From: Omphalotus guepiniiformis
Lineage: Eukaryota > Basidiomycota > Agaricomycetes > Agaricales > Omphalotaceae
Direction: 5' to 3'
NCBI GenBank assembly: GCA_028554645.1
Contig: JAQOOI010000018.1
Span: 496,001 to 560,000, forward strand
DNA: 64,000 bases
In this document: one piece after another, positions 39,301 through 51,536 of the stretch
Layout: the number at the start of each line of letters is the position of its first letter
Numbering within the stretch: position 1 is the stretch's first letter
Notes under the pieces: generated by a model
Database searches by the model: none
The model's input: the letters and a program-made list of their open reading frames with translations, nothing else
What the model was told of the DNA's origin: nothing
Position numbers and translations under genes: made by a program

Positions 39301-41134
39301 AGCAACAGATGCAGCAGCAGCAACTCGCTCGACTTAATCTGAACCAACTGCCCATTGATACATCGCAGAGTCAAGTTATCAGGCCTGCGTTCGCGAGGAA
39401 TAACACAGAGGTTATGATTGTTGACGAGCAGAGTGCGCCGAGCTCACCTGCGATTGGGCAGGAGGACACGCAAGGAGGGATATCTGTGCGCGCAGCGGAG
39501 GATGGGATCACCCTGGCTGATATACCTCAGCTTATGGAAGCTGCACAGGCACGGGAGCAGCAGCGATCGTTGCCCAGATTGAACTCTATACCGTATATCG
39601 CAGAGCTCAGTGCGCTGGAGTTGGCCATAGTCAAATATTCCGCTGTGCTGGTTCTTGTCCGGTCGCCGCTCAAGGATTTGATCGATCTTGATGAGCTGTT
39701 GGAGTTGGTGGAGGCGAAGAAGACTGGGTTCTGGAAGACTTTACTTGGGAGAGATAAGAAGAATGTAAAGAAAAAGACTGGTAAGTCTGTCTACCGTTTT
39801 TCATCGAGTTCCGTGTGGCTAAAAATGATGTCGTGTTGTAGGTGTATTTGGTGTTCCGCTGGAAGTTCTCGTCGGTCAAGAGGGTGTCGATTCGCTGCTT
39901 GGTGCTTCACGAGCGACGCTGAGGGTGCCAAGTTTCATAGACGATGTTATTTCTGCAATGAGACAGATGGGTACGTCAGCACTATACCTTTCTTTTTAGC
40001 TTCCCCCGACATGCTCGGTTGATATTTGATCCAACTAGATATGTCCGTCGAGGGTATCTTCCGTAAGAATGGGAACATTCGGAGGCTTAATGAACTTCGG
40101 GAGGCCATTGACAGAGATCCTTTGTCTGTCGACCTTACGCAGGATAATGCTGTGCAGCTTGCCGCGTTGCTGAAAAAGTTCTTGCGTGATCTTCCGGAGC
40201 CGCTCATGACCTTTAAACTACACAAGTTACTCATTGCCTCACAGAGTACGTTTTCGAGTGCGATATCACGTTGTGCTTTACTGAATCTTAATGCCATATA
40301 GCCTTGCCGAATGAAGCTGACCGTAAACGGTTACTCCACATGCTCTCTATCATAATGCCCAAGGCTCATCGAGATACCATGGAAGTCTTGTTTGTGTTCT
40401 TAAAGTGGGTGGCATCCTTTGCCCATATGGATGAAGTCACTGGTAGCAAAATGGACTTGGGAAATCTTGCGTTGGTGATATGTCCGAGTATCATCTACTC
40501 TCAAAGACGAGACGCTGTGCGCGACGAGAGCTTCAGCGCCATTCGGGTTGTGACCAATATGCTTGAAAACCAAGACGAGTTCTTCGCGGTACCAGAAGAG
40601 TTTCTGCCGATTCTTCACGATCAAGAGTACTTCGTCAACTCTATGGAGTTGCCCGGGAAGGAGTTTATGAAGAAATGCGATACGTACCAGAGGGTGAAAG
40701 CTGGTAATGGACGGCTACCGGGTGCGATGTATAATGTCCCGAATGGCAGTACTCCCCGGTTCCCACCACCAACGTCACCAGTTGTGACAGATCGACCTCC
40801 GCAGGGGATCTTAGGAGGAGCTCCTGCTGATCGGAGCATACGACCTCACCCAGGGATGGTTCAACCCATACCTTCATATGCAGGTAGTGCGCCTACATCA
40901 CAGCACGGTCATATCGGGGGCGGCGGTGGTACTAGTGGTAATGGTATGGGTACACGGACGCCTCAGCCAGACGAATGGCCTGGTCCTGTACGGCCCAACG
41001 GGCCTCCGAATTCACGGCCGTCGTCTTACGTGCAACCTCGGCCCAGTGGGGAGTACCAACAAAACCCGAATCATCCGAACAATTTTGTGCCAAATCCCAA
41101 CGGCTACCCGTCGGCTGTACGCCAGCGTACATGA
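36333..41134 (+). CDS. LRG1: LIM-domain Rho GTPase-activating protein (LRG1/Rga type)
   Basis: Switches off Rho1-type GTPases that control glucan synthesis and the cell-wall-integrity pathway. A Ser/Thr/Pro-rich N-tail of about 150 residues is followed by LIM 1 (CSSCGKLMQGPFVRALGTVF with later Cys/His ligands), LIM 2 (CAKCGMALRGSYITAC, then FHVEHFTCSLC) and a third LIM (CVKCGTTVEEDCVRL). The middle is disordered, with an eight-histidine run near 39195 and Gln-rich blocks. The RhoGAP domain near the end starts GVFGVPLEVLVGQEGVDS and carries the arginine finger in GIFRKNGNIRRLNEL and LLKKFLRDLPEPLM, DLGNLALVICPSI. A Pro/Gly-rich tail ends at 41134. About 1,250 aa. Confidence 0.93.
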
Positions 41135-42149
41135 TAGCCTTCATCGATCTGACCTCATCTTTTGTTTCGCTGGTGCTGCTACCGTTCACTGTCTCTTTGT
41201 ACGTCTTACTTTCCTGATTGGGTTAAATATTCTATCGTGCTCCTTTTCTTCCCCTCTGCTCGTCGGCTGTCTCTCTTCACCTTTCATACTCACACTCCCA
41301 CAAACATTCTCAGCAACTGTTTGGCTCTTTTGGTGGCGCATGCGGCATCACACCTTTCTCCACATCGCATAAAGTAACAGTAACTTTGCTCCGTGTCATT
41401 TTGATTGCGTCATCAAGTACCCTCTGTAGTCATAGCTATCAACTCCCTCCGCGCCCTACCTCTCACCGTCTTCGTCCGTTTTTCTATTTTTCATTTCTTT
41501 GTTCCTACTTACTTCATTTATGAATATGACAAGGACGACATTATCTCGCAGTACTTACGATACCCTATTTCTTACCCTGCCCACAGGGCTCAAGTCCAAA
41601 TCTCGGGTCCCTCTTTTCTCACTTATTTCACACACCCGTTTTCTTTTGCATTTGCATTTGCATATAGGAAAGTATGTGCAAGTTCAGATGTGATGGAAAC
41701 CAGAGCATAGCTAAACATGTAGCAATGGTCTTAATTGTTTTTAAGAAGCCACCCCCTCCTAAACGATCAAAAACTGTAACTATTATTATTCTAGGACTTT
41801 TTGAAAGTTAATTTTGTTTACTCTGTGTGGGCTTGAAGTTTAGGAGTAGGTGATGCCAGGCAATGAACAAGGCATTGAAGCAGACAGCAACAAGACGTGC
41901 ATGTCTATACCACAATCGAGTCTCGAGTACGCTGGGTTTCTGAGCTACCGCAACGCCGACAATCATTGTGAGATACGAGTAGATACAGATAGAGATACAT
42001 AGTAGATAGATACTATCATTCCCCGAGACTCCCTATAAAGGTAGTGGAGTACAACACATAAATGAATCGTGAATTCGTTTAGATTTGATTTGTAGGTCGT
42101 GAGTATTCCTTCCCCTCAGACTATCGTGAATCCGTTATCATCGTCATGA
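41135..42149. other. Intergenic (convergent 3' ends), low-complexity
   Basis: 1,015 bp between convergent genes. The first 500 bp after LRG1 are pyrimidine-rich, with short TTTGCA iterations near 41640-41662; around 41970-42012 there is an AGATA-type low-complexity patch. The small open frames have no family resemblance; I read this as 3' UTR and spacer. Confidence 0.5.
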
Positions 42150-43942
42150 TCATACATCCCCAACAACCTTTTGAGGTCCGCGCAAGTTTTCCCGCCTCTT
42201 TTGAACATAGGCAGGTGCTTGTGGGTCGAGCTCGCCTTGGTCTTCGGCTGCGGGGTAGACACGATAAGTCAGGATACGTTCATTCGAAGACGGACGCAAG
42301 CGAAGGTTATGAATAACACAGGAGAGAAAAACTTACGCGCAGATGACCAAAAGTATGTGATCAAACCCACAATGACAATCGCAAAAGAAATGAAGTACAA
42401 CCAGTATGGCCTGTAATGCTATTAGATGGATCGTACCTCGTCAGTACAAAGCATGTGAAGCACATATAGAGAACCATAGCACGTACGTAGAGGAACAGCC
42501 CAAATAACAACCCATAGAAATCGCTCGAGAGGAGACTCAAGTTGTAATACCCAGAAGAAGCCATGCGGTATAGAATGGGAGCGACGGTGTAGAGGATGAA
42601 CATCGCCGCGGTGTACGCGAGAATGAGACCGACTGTAAGAGGGGAGAAGCGAGAAATAAGGGCTGAGAAGAATGCCTAACAATTATATGAATGCTTACCA
42701 GTTGCCCCGTTCCAAGTAACCTGCGTCATAAGCTCATGTTCAAGTCCTGCAGCTTGAATGATACAGATTAAGAATCCAAAGAGGCCTAATTGACCGACAA
42801 CCTCGTATAAAGGTCTTTTACGGACGAAAAACTCTTCCGTTGCATTAGCTATAGGGATTAAGGGCAGCCGTAGTCAGTATCGAGTCAAGTGACACTGAAT
42901 GTGAATGCAGAAGGTACACGTACTGAAGCCATACAAAGTTGCACCTGCAATCATGAACCCATCGCCCTTGCCACGGGCAGCAGCAGTCCAATCCTTCTTC
43001 GTGAGCTCGTCAGAGCAAACGAGGAGTCCAAGTCCCAAGATACAAATGAAAACTCCCTTGATTGAGCAACAGCGTCAGAACCTCAACGAGGGAGGATACT
43101 TGGAAAACACGAACCAACAGCTGTGTCCAGTGATACTTTGTTCTCATGTACACCCACGAGAAGAAGAGGCATACTGGGATAGCCCATCTATGAAAGTGGA
43201 CAATGATGAGACGGTTATTAGTTGAGACCATGATGTTGATACGAACGCATCGAGGAGCATACACGATAGCAGATCGGTGTATTGATAGGCTTTCACGACC
43301 ATGAAGTTCCCTTCAACGTCGCAAGCAGCTAGAATCACATCTATCGCGCATAGATAGGGGTCAGTGAAACTGGGGGGTAAAGAATGTGGGTAGCGTTCAG
43401 GAGACGTACATTTCCAGCCATCGCGCATAACCATCTCACCCCAACCTCTCAATCCATCTATTGAAGAGACATCAGAATACAGACAGAATGAAAAGGGAGA
43501 ACTTGGTTCGAACATCTGTACATCGTGTATGGCGTGTAGATTATGAACAGTGAAAAGTACCTGTAAATTCAGACATAGTTCACCTAGTCAACACACCAAA
43601 CTCAGCTTGGAAACAATACAGAAGTACTCACAGAAATACAGACTGAGTAGTAGACAATGTCCAGTTCCTATTCACCAGCTCCGTCGTCGTGACATTCGTG
43701 CAGGTGATACACAGCGACACTACCTGTCCCGCCAGCAATGACAAGAAAAACCTCCTTGTCCAAACACTCTTGAATCGTTCGCCAACGCTACTGAAAAATG
43801 CAGCAGGTGAAGAATACCGGATCGGAGGCCTCTTTTCAGTCCGGGTTACGAAAGAGTTATCGCTACCAGATTCCTGAGACTCTAGAACTGGCAATGAAGC
43901 GCCAACATCGAGCTTTTGGTCCTTGTTTTCAGAGGAAGACAT
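42150..43942 (-). CDS. SLC35F1/F2-type membrane transporter
   Basis: Member of the drug/metabolite-transporter superfamily, SLC35F branch, with about ten membrane helices; the substrate in fungi is not established. The start at 43942 gives a short hydrophilic N-tail (MSSSENKDQKLDVGASLPVL) and then the first helix SLLAGQVVSLCITCTNVTT. Diagnostic motifs are VILAACDVEGNFMVVKAYQY followed by LLSCMLLDAW and VYMRTKYHWTQLLGVF, then GDGFMIAGATLYGFTNATEE and LGLFGFLICIIQAAGLEHEL. The C-terminal hydrophilic tail ends QKVVGDV. Several small introns; length about 430 aa. Confidence 0.88.
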
Positions 43943-44323
43943 GGTAGGACAGAGATGGTGGACTGGGAAAGGAAGCACCCTTGGACGTTAATGAGTTTGA
44001 TGGACCCAAGAGATGAATCGATTGCCGCTGCATGCATCTTATGTATATATGTACCTTTGCGGAGAAAAAAAAAAGTTTGTACCGATCATCACATGTATTG
44101 ACAAATAAATATATTCATTCAAGGCACCAAATGGAACATTATAGTGGAACTAATCCTCCTCAGACATAGTCGAATGTTTTGCTGAGCCCTGTGGCACACT
44201 GAGTATTGGAATGAGCCTGAATAGATGAAGGGGCCCATGTAGAATTGGACAGTAGTGATTGTGCCTGTGTCGTTGAGCTATGTTATTTAAGATTGAATTC
44301 CTACTTATGGCATATGCTCTTTT
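43943..44323. promoter_or_regulatory. Divergent promoter SLC35F-like / COX23
   Basis: 381 bp between divergent start codons. It contains a poly-A run near 44065-44074 (a possible nucleosome-free tract) and AT-rich sequence; no other element can be named. Confidence 0.4.
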
Positions 44324-44756
44324 ATGTCGAACAAGGATCAGTCTGACCTCCCATCGTCTCCAAATGATAATGCAAAGCCTCTAAACTATAGGGAGCAATT
44401 CCAGGTATCTTCATATATGTTTTCAACGTGCCCTCGTCTAACTAGCTGCATAGGGCAGAGATGTAACCTCAACATTCATCGAGTTCGTACTACTATGTCT
44501 TCTTACCCTGCAACACGCTCATTAGGTCCTCATTTTTCTTAGTCCTTGTGAAGCGGCTTCCAAGGCGTCTCTAGCATGTATGACCAAGAACAACTTTGAC
44601 CGAGATTCCTGCTTGGAATACTTCCAGGCCTACCGAGATTGCAAGGCTGCTTGGGTACGCTGCCGTGCTGGTACCGACATATCTATTGTGCCTAACCTCA
44701 CTGTGTAGATTGAAGAACGAAAAGCGGATCGCAGGGCTGGAAGGCCTTCATCATGA
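44324..44756 (+). CDS. COX23: Mitochondrial twin CX9C protein COX23
   Basis: Intermembrane-space protein needed for cytochrome c oxidase assembly, oxidised and trapped by Mia40. Four exons join in frame: 44324-44404, 44454-44482, 44543-44654, 44709-44756, giving 89 aa. The CHCH domain has two perfect CX9C motifs, CEAASKASLAC and CLEYFQAYRDC, preceded by FIDP and followed by the basic tail IEERKADRRAGRPSS, as in COX23/CHCHD7 proteins. The second exon is only 29 nt, which makes the gene easy to miss or misassemble in automatic annotation. Confidence 0.93.
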
Positions 44757-44888
44757 ACGGAAACAATACTAGGCCATTCTTTCCCAGGAATTTTGGTTGT
44801 TTTTATATGGCGTTGTGGTCCCAGACCCCCAATACTAATACTACCATAAACATATGTCCGATGTCCGAAAACAAAGTCCAGCCTTGAT

Positions 44889-47319
44889 TCACTCCTTTTT
44901 CAAAGCACAAGGCCCAAACCCTCTCCCCTTCCCCAACGCCCCATCCACAACCTTCATCATCGCAATAACCTTCTCATCCTCATACTTCTTCCCGACCACC
45001 TGTACGCCTATTGGCATACCTTCCATACCCTTCGGGTCGTAATACGGCTTCTTCGCTTTGTACAACAGCTCGTCCGCGAGAACACCACCATACACTGTAT
45101 CTTTTCCTGTCCATTCTGGCGTAAGCCCATCCTTTGAGGCGTCGACCCGTGTGACGGGGACAACTCCCACGGGGCTGTCGACGACGTTGTATAGAACGGT
45201 GCCTACGGCTAATGGCCCTAGCTCAACTGCCCCTCTAACAGTAAAGGAGGTTAGAATGAAAGTTGATACGCATATCTAACAGACAATGCGTACCCGTGAG
45301 GTATTTGTGGCATTGCTTGAACAGGCGCAATAATACCATCCAAGTCATATCGATGCCAGACCTGAAAACTCCTCCATGTCATAAGTGAAAAACCCAGAGG
45401 ATTGAATAGGCCTTACGCACCTTTTCGTAAAACAACCTGTTCCAATCCTGTTTCCGTTCCATGAAACTGGTGTACTCGCCAAAAGACTTTGTGCGCGCTG
45501 CTCCGACTATCGAAGCGAATTTTGTATCTCCGAGCAAACGTCCTAGAACCCACAATGCGATACCGCGAAGGAAGCCTGTATGAGAAGTACTGGCAGTCTC
45601 GAGCCGTAGATAGGCAGCCATAACGTTTTGTCCAAAGGATCAGGCCCGAGGTGACTCGTCATCTTCCTATAGGAATCACTGGAAGTCAGGCCTAAAAATA
45701 TGGTCATGGCCTCCGTAGCTATGGCGTCTCAATCAGCTCAATTCGACAGGGGAGAGAGTGGCATGATTCATAATGCATACCATCTGGAAGTTCAATCTCG
45801 ACACACTCATGCCCCTGCTTGGTCAACGCGTTCACAGTTTCATGTATCGCGCGCCTATTAGCGGGTGATGCTTTGACAAAGCCATCTATATATATATCGA
45901 TCAGAAAGGCAAGAAGACAGCAGAAATGCAAGGCTAATACTCAACCTGAAGTATAATACCCAAACCGAAGCTTTTCTGTCACTTCGTATTCACGATAGGG
46001 GAGTGGAATGAGACGATGATCTGCGTCGTTATCTGGTTTACTAAAGATGGATTTGCAGAACAATTCAATGTCTTCGACTGAGCTACAACATTACAACGTA
46101 ATAAGTATCGCCGAAGGTGTGAATAAGTTATAGGGATGTCCTTACCGACTCATGGGACCCATCACAGTAGGTATCCCTTCAAATCCAGGCGTAGGAGCTG
46201 GGTACAAACAAATCAGCTCTGACAGACAAGGACCTCCCGAAATTCAACACTTACTCCTGACACCACCAGAACTAACCCTTCCCGTCGTTGGCTTGATCGA
46301 GAAAACACCACAAAAGCTCGTCGGGATCCTCAAACTCCCACCAATATCACTTCCAAGTCCAAAGACCGCGCCATCCATGGCGAGCAGAGCCCCTTCGCCA
46401 CCCGTGCTGCCCCCACAGGTGTACTTGTCGTTGTAGGGGTTCGTGGTGCGGCCCCAAAGCGGGTTGTTGCATTCGAAAGAGAACATCGTTTGTGGGATGT
46501 TGGTTTTGACGATTGGGATGGCGCCAAGGGAGATTAGTTGGTTTATCAGCTGATTTCACAGTCAACGCAGTGCTAGAAAAGCGTGAAAAGAGCTCACCGC
46601 CGCGTTAGTAGTGGCTGGGTTATTGGCCCATTGAGTGAAGCCAACTGACACGTCAAAGCCCGCGATCTCATCTGCAAGGTCATGATGTTAACTCGAGACA
46701 CTCTCAGACAAAAGTCAAACACTACTGACATTGATCCTAGAAACGCAAAGCAAAATCAACGCGTCAATAACGAGTTAACCACAAAAAATGAAAGGCGTTT
46801 CAAGGTAAGAACAGAGACTGACCTTGGCACTGAATGGTACACCGTGTAACGGTCCCCTCAACTTCTTCGTAGCAGCAAACTCATCGTCGAGTTCCTTCGC
46901 CTTCTCCAGTGCGCTCTCAAATAATACTACAAGTTCATTTGTCAATCAACGCCAGTATATGCTGATAAAGACTTAGAGCTCACCTTCAGTAACACAATTT
47001 GTAGCAGCATGAGCGACGGCGGCCTGCGCAGCGTACGCCCGGACAACCTCTACAGCTGTCCAATCACCGCTTTCAATGTGTTGCACAATTTCTCTCGCTG
47101 TAAGGTAAGGTTATCGACCAAGCCATGAAAAAGGAAAAGAAGCAAGTATCATTCAGAATATGTCGACCACGTTTCAATCGGACCCGGCGGCTGACCTGAA
47201 GCGCGTAGGAAGATGTTGTCAGACGCGTTGACTTGCGGGGCAGCAGATATGAGCCGAGCACGTTCACTACGCTTTGAATCGATTATAAAACGGTAATTTC
47301 GGTTTGTGAATGGCCACAT
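44889..47319 (-). CDS. Amidase-signature hydrolase (fatty-acid amide hydrolase-like)
   Basis: Hydrolyses amide bonds with the Ser-cisSer-Lys triad; the natural substrate is unknown. The start at 47319 gives MWPFTNRN and then ERARLISAAPQVNASDNIFL, the usual opening of this fungal subgroup. The catalytic lysine is in PIVKTNIPQTMFSFECNNPL; the signature segment is CGGSTGGEGALLAMDGAVFG followed by the nucleophile serine in GSDIGGSLRIP. The C-terminal exon carries GMEGMPIGVQVVGKKYEDEK. No signal peptide, so probably cytosolic. About 560 aa with many introns. The cis-serine (GGS) and nucleophile (DIGGS) are intact, so an active enzyme is expected. Confidence 0.9.
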
Positions 47320-47854
47320 GTGTATGTAGTGTCAGGGAGGAAGAGAAAGTAAGCGATGAATTTCCGCCTTTGACTCGTCACAAACTAACAGCATATAAGC
47401 AGATCTGAGTCCTCGACGGCCCACGCTAGTCAACATTTTATGATGTGCATTTATTTTGTGGGTGGGCTTCTAACAGCTTCTGCCGGCTGCACGTACTAGA
47501 CCCGGCAATAATGACTTGAGCGTATCTCATTGTCGTATCACATGAATAGGGTCTTCTATCTGTATGTTGATATGAATACATGGCGTTGGATAGACAGAGA
47601 AAGACAGCAAGTACTACTTAGAACTATGTCCAAGAGAATGTAGTTTATGCGCAGAGACAAGAGATATACGTTGACGGGTCATAAGATTATATTTCAAAAT
47701 GATCATAAATGACAAGTCCACCCGGCCGAGCAGACACCCATAGCGGAAATCGAGTGAAGGAGTTGAACAAAAGGATCGGTGTTTAGAGGATGGGGGAAGA
47801 GGTCATGGCATGAAAGGAAGCGCTCGAGTCAGTACACGGAAGTGAGAAGAACGG
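47320..47854. other. Intergenic
   Basis: 535 bp between the amidase start and the FIS1 stop, both minus strand. It must hold the amidase promoter and FIS1 3' UTR; no other feature is recognised. Confidence 0.4.
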
Positions 47855-48541
47855 TTACTTTCGGGTAGCTCGCCGTATAAGACTTGCTAGGACAATTGTC
47901 CCGAGCGCAGCAGCACCACCGACGAGTGCCATGCCTATATAACCCTCTGTGAAGAGAAGTCAGCACCAGTGCCAGTGAAACAAGAATCGGAGGTCGATGC
48001 CTACCTCTTGCAACACCCTGATCTATTAGCTGTGCAAGACTTATTGCTTGCAAATTTGTCGGCTCCTTCTCAAGCAGTAATCCTACAAGTAAATGAGAAA
48101 CGAAGCGTTCGGATTGACTGTTGCGTTCGTACCGTTGAACTTTTTTGCCTCGTCGAAATTAGCCATCTTATAGTGACCCAATGCTAGATAGTACAAGCAC
48201 TCTCTTCGCCGTGTCGGCTCCACCCGGTAAAGGTCTAAATTACCAGTGAGCACACCAACAAATGAATGAGGAGTATCGATACTCGCCTTGTAGTAGCTTG
48301 ACGCCCTCAACTTGGTGTTCCCGCAACGGACTTTTCACCAAACCCCACGAGTAATTAAATTTCGTCTGCACAGTTACATGCCCTTGAAGCAGCTCTCGTT
48401 CAAACTGTAGTCGTAACACCTGCGCTTACAAGCGTAGATGAGTATGTTATTCCTGATAGATATTACCAGTTTACATACCTCTAATTCGTCGTAAGACAAT
48501 GAGACTTCTGCGTCAGCAGCGTACGGAAGTTCTGTGGTCAT
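47855..48541 (-). CDS. FIS1: Mitochondrial fission protein FIS1
   Basis: Tail-anchored outer-membrane protein of mitochondria and peroxisomes that recruits the fission adaptor and dynamin. The start at 48541 gives MTTELPYAADAEVSLSYDEL, then exons reading QTKFNYSWGLVKSPLREHQV (first TPR-like helices) and RRECLYYLALGHYKMANFDE (TPR). Then NLQAISLAQLID precedes the C-terminal anchor GYIGMALVGGAAALGTIVLA and basic end RRATRK. About 150 aa, the normal size. Introns are short and canonical. Confidence 0.95.
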
Positions 48542-48868
48542 CGTGAGTTCGATCCAAGAGCCGGAATAGGTTCGTCTTGGATATTGAGGCCCACAGGTCG
48601 GAGCTTGAATCGGCTTGAATCCGTAAATGTCCGTCAAGCTCTTCCTACAGCTGAACTAGGCGTATGCCTGCTTCCCTCTGTTCGAATAAATGCAATAAGT
48701 TCGCAGTATTTAGAGGATTGTAGAACTCAAGAACATCGAAGATAAAGATTTACATTTCAGCGTACGAGTGCCTCGAGCGGTGTACGAAACCCTGGTGGTT
48801 TAAGACTCCGCTCTTTCGGTGTTCTTCCTCAGTTCTTCCATCAACAAAACCACCTACTACTGCAACCA
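48542..48868. promoter_or_regulatory. Divergent promoter FIS1 / U2AF
   Basis: 327 bp between divergent start codons of FIS1 and the U2AF large subunit gene; no TATA box or other element identified. Confidence 0.45.
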
Positions 48869-51092
48869 ATGCCTGACGATCACGGTGAGTTCCAATTCCC
48901 CTTTGTATTGCTCCGTAACATGCCCAGCAGCTAGAGAATACATCTACGAGAGCTTCCTGAACCATACCACCCAGCCTTACGAACCTGTTTTGCTCGGTTT
49001 TACATTTTCTCTCATTCTTTAAAAAAACGATAAACTCATGGTGCATTCCTTCTAATGTTTGTCTGCACCATGCTGTTTTATAGCTAGCTAGCCTCTTGGG
49101 ATATCTCGTCTCGCTGCCTCAACCTCGAACTGCTGATCTCGCCAGCAAAAAAACCCCGTCGCACAAGTTAAGCTTACTTACACTGCTTCGGCTTTTTCTT
49201 TTTCACAGACCGCGGAAACTATCGTGAGGAACGCCATCGCTCTTCGAGACACGACGACAGAGAAGGGGGAGGACACCGTGAGAGGGACAGAGAACGTGGT
49301 GATAGGTCAGAGAGGTACGGGGGTCGGAGGGGTGACGATAGGCGTGGAGATCGGGATAGGGACCGCGAGCGCTACGGTCGTGGTTCGAGGGACTACGATG
49401 AGCACCCTCGGAGACCGCATCATGACGATGACAGGCGTCCTCACCGTGGACGCGACGACGACTTTGGTGGTCCGAGAGGAGACAGAGGAGAGCGTCGTGG
49501 TCGTGGGGGAGGAGGCGGAGGAGGCGGTGGAGGCGGAGGCGGAGGCGGTGGTGGAGGCGGTGGTGGAAGAAGGGAAACCCCCGAAAGAAGATCGCCAACT
49601 CCAGAAGGCTCTGTACCTCTGTCGCAGCGGAGGCGTAAAGCTTCAGGATGGGATGTTCACGCCCCAGGATATGAGCAGTATACCGCCATGCAAGCCAAAC
49701 AGACTGGTGAGTTTAGGTTCTTGATGTTTGTCACGGACCTCGACGCTTACAAAAAAAAAATCAGGTCTTTTCAACTTGCCGGGCGCAAATCGCACTCAAA
49801 TTCCTCCCATTCTTGGTATAGCGGGTCTACCTCCGCCAATGCCTGTACAAACGTTTGGTATGGGCATTGGTAGCAACCCCAATTTGTCTCGACAATCTCG
49901 AAGACTTTATATCGGCAGCATCACACCTGAAGTCACCGAACAAAATCTCGCAGAGTTCTTCAATGCCAAGATGGCAGAAATGAACATTGGCACTAGTGCA
50001 CCAGGTCCGCCTGTTCTTGCCGTTCAGTGCAATTACGAAAAGAACTATGCTTTTGTCGAGGTAAGTGACGACTAAATTTATGGAACAACGGCACATAACT
50101 AATGTTTACTCTGATAGTTCCGTAGTGCCGAAGATGCCACATCAGCTATGGCTTTCGATGGAATCATTTTCATCAACGGACCTCTCAAAATCCGTAGACC
50201 CAAAGATTACGGCGGCGTTGATGTGTCTTCTCCTAGTGTCCATGTCCCCGGTGTGGTTTCTACCAACGTTCCCGACTCGATCAACAAAATCTTTGTTGGT
50301 GGTCTTCCCACTTATCTCAACGAAGAAAACGTTATGGAATTACTCAAAAGTTTTGGGGAGTTGAAAGCTTTCAACTTGGTGAGAGAAAACGGAAATGGGC
50401 CTTCAAAGGTACAAAATTTGACATTTTCAAATAACACTGGGTGGGATTCTGACTGTTCTTCAAAGGGGTTCGCATTTTTCGAATACGTCGACAACAGCAT
50501 CACGGATACGGCAATACAAGCTTTGAACGGCATGGAGCTTGGTGACCGCTACCTGGTGGTACAGCGTGCATCTGTCGGTGCAAAACCCGGGACACCCGGA
50601 ATGATTCCCAACCTCCCCTACGATCAATTCCCCGAAATACCCCGCCCCATCATGCCTGCTGGTAGTGACAACACGGCAAACGCACGCATCCTCCTCATGT
50701 TGAACATGGTGACAGCTGATGATTTGGTCGATGACGAAGAGTACGGAGATCTGTATGACGATGTGAAGGAGGAATGTTCGAGCTTTGGTCCTGTGGACGA
50801 CCTCCGAATTCCCAGGCCGGTTAAAAAGGACAAGTCTAAATGGGCACCTGGGGAAGGGATGGATGCACAGGCTGCTATTCGTGCGGATGAGGCGGCGGGT
50901 GTGGGGCGTGTGTACGTCAAGTACACAGATTCGGAGAGTGCTTCGCGGGCTCTGAAGAGTCTTGCTGGGCGTTCCTTTGCCGGACGGTCTATCATTGCGA
51001 CTTTGTTGGGCGAGGACAGCCAGACAACTCCTCCGCTTAACCTTATTTTCGCTCCTCAGCCGGAAGCCCCACCTCCTCTGCCCTCTTCATGA
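48869..51092 (+). CDS. Splicing factor U2AF large subunit (U2AF2/Prp2)
   Basis: Binds the polypyrimidine tract at 3' splice sites with the U2AF small subunit and recruits U2 snRNP. The first exon is 16 nt (48869-48884, MPDDH) and joins after a 324-nt intron to a long RS/RD-rich exon starting DRGNYREERHRSSRHDD, then an unbroken glycine run coded at 49505-49566. The helix that binds the small subunit is in SQRRRKASGWDVHAPGYEQY. RRM1 begins SRQSRRLYIGSITPEVTEQN, RRM2 is INKIFVGGLPTYLNEENVME with KGFAFFEYVD, and the C-terminal UHM/RRM3 carries NMVTADDLVDDEEYGDLYDD. The glycine tract is longer than I would expect. The large first intron is also unlike its neighbours. Confidence 0.95.
49505..49566 (+). 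repeat. GGA/GGC/GGT repeat coding poly-glycine
   Basis: A purine-rich trinucleotide tract within the U2AF coding exon encodes about 20 consecutive glycines between RGR and RRETPERR. It is the kind of tract likely to vary in length between strains. Confidence 0.85.
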
Positions 51093-51536
51093 TACATATC
51101 CCTCTTTTCCTTTGTATGTACGTTTGTCAAACCCCCGTGCTCACGAATAAAATGTCTTGTGACTCATAGTGGAAACATCATGAATTCCTCCAACGATAGC
51201 AATTGCAAAAAAAGCAGGTAGATAATGTGCAGCAAGCAATAAAAATATGTATGCGTCAAATGAAGCGGTGTCTGAAAGGAACGATTTTGAGACTACGTAG
51301 ACTGCAGAAGCGGAATCACAAAGACCCAGCTCATATACTCAAGATAGAAATGTACAAGAAGTCCGTAAGGCATGCCAAGTCGTCTAAAATAATCAGAGGT
51401 CATCGTGTGGGCAAGAATTTTGCTGTCAGGCCAATGATATGTCAACTGAGCGTTATACTAATTGATATTTGTACACACCTGCTTCATCAAACATCTCCTG
51501 TGTAGTGCGCTATAGTACAAACCAAGAAATACATAG
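51093..51536. other. Intergenic (convergent 3' ends)
   Basis: 444 bp between the U2AF stop and the M50B-like stop. A frame of 100 codons at 51203-51505 (plus) lacks an ATG-proximal signal or family match and is very basic and Lys-rich; I do not call it. Confidence 0.4.

Noticed and set aside
41405..41710. 101-codon plus-strand frame downstream of LRG1
   Set aside because: Pyrimidine-rich 3' UTR sequence gives Phe/Ser-rich frames by chance; a second frame overlaps it and neither resembles a protein family.
51203..51505. 100-codon Lys/Arg-rich frame after U2AF
   Set aside because: It has no recognisable domain and lies in a 444-bp convergent spacer; it is probably 3' UTR.
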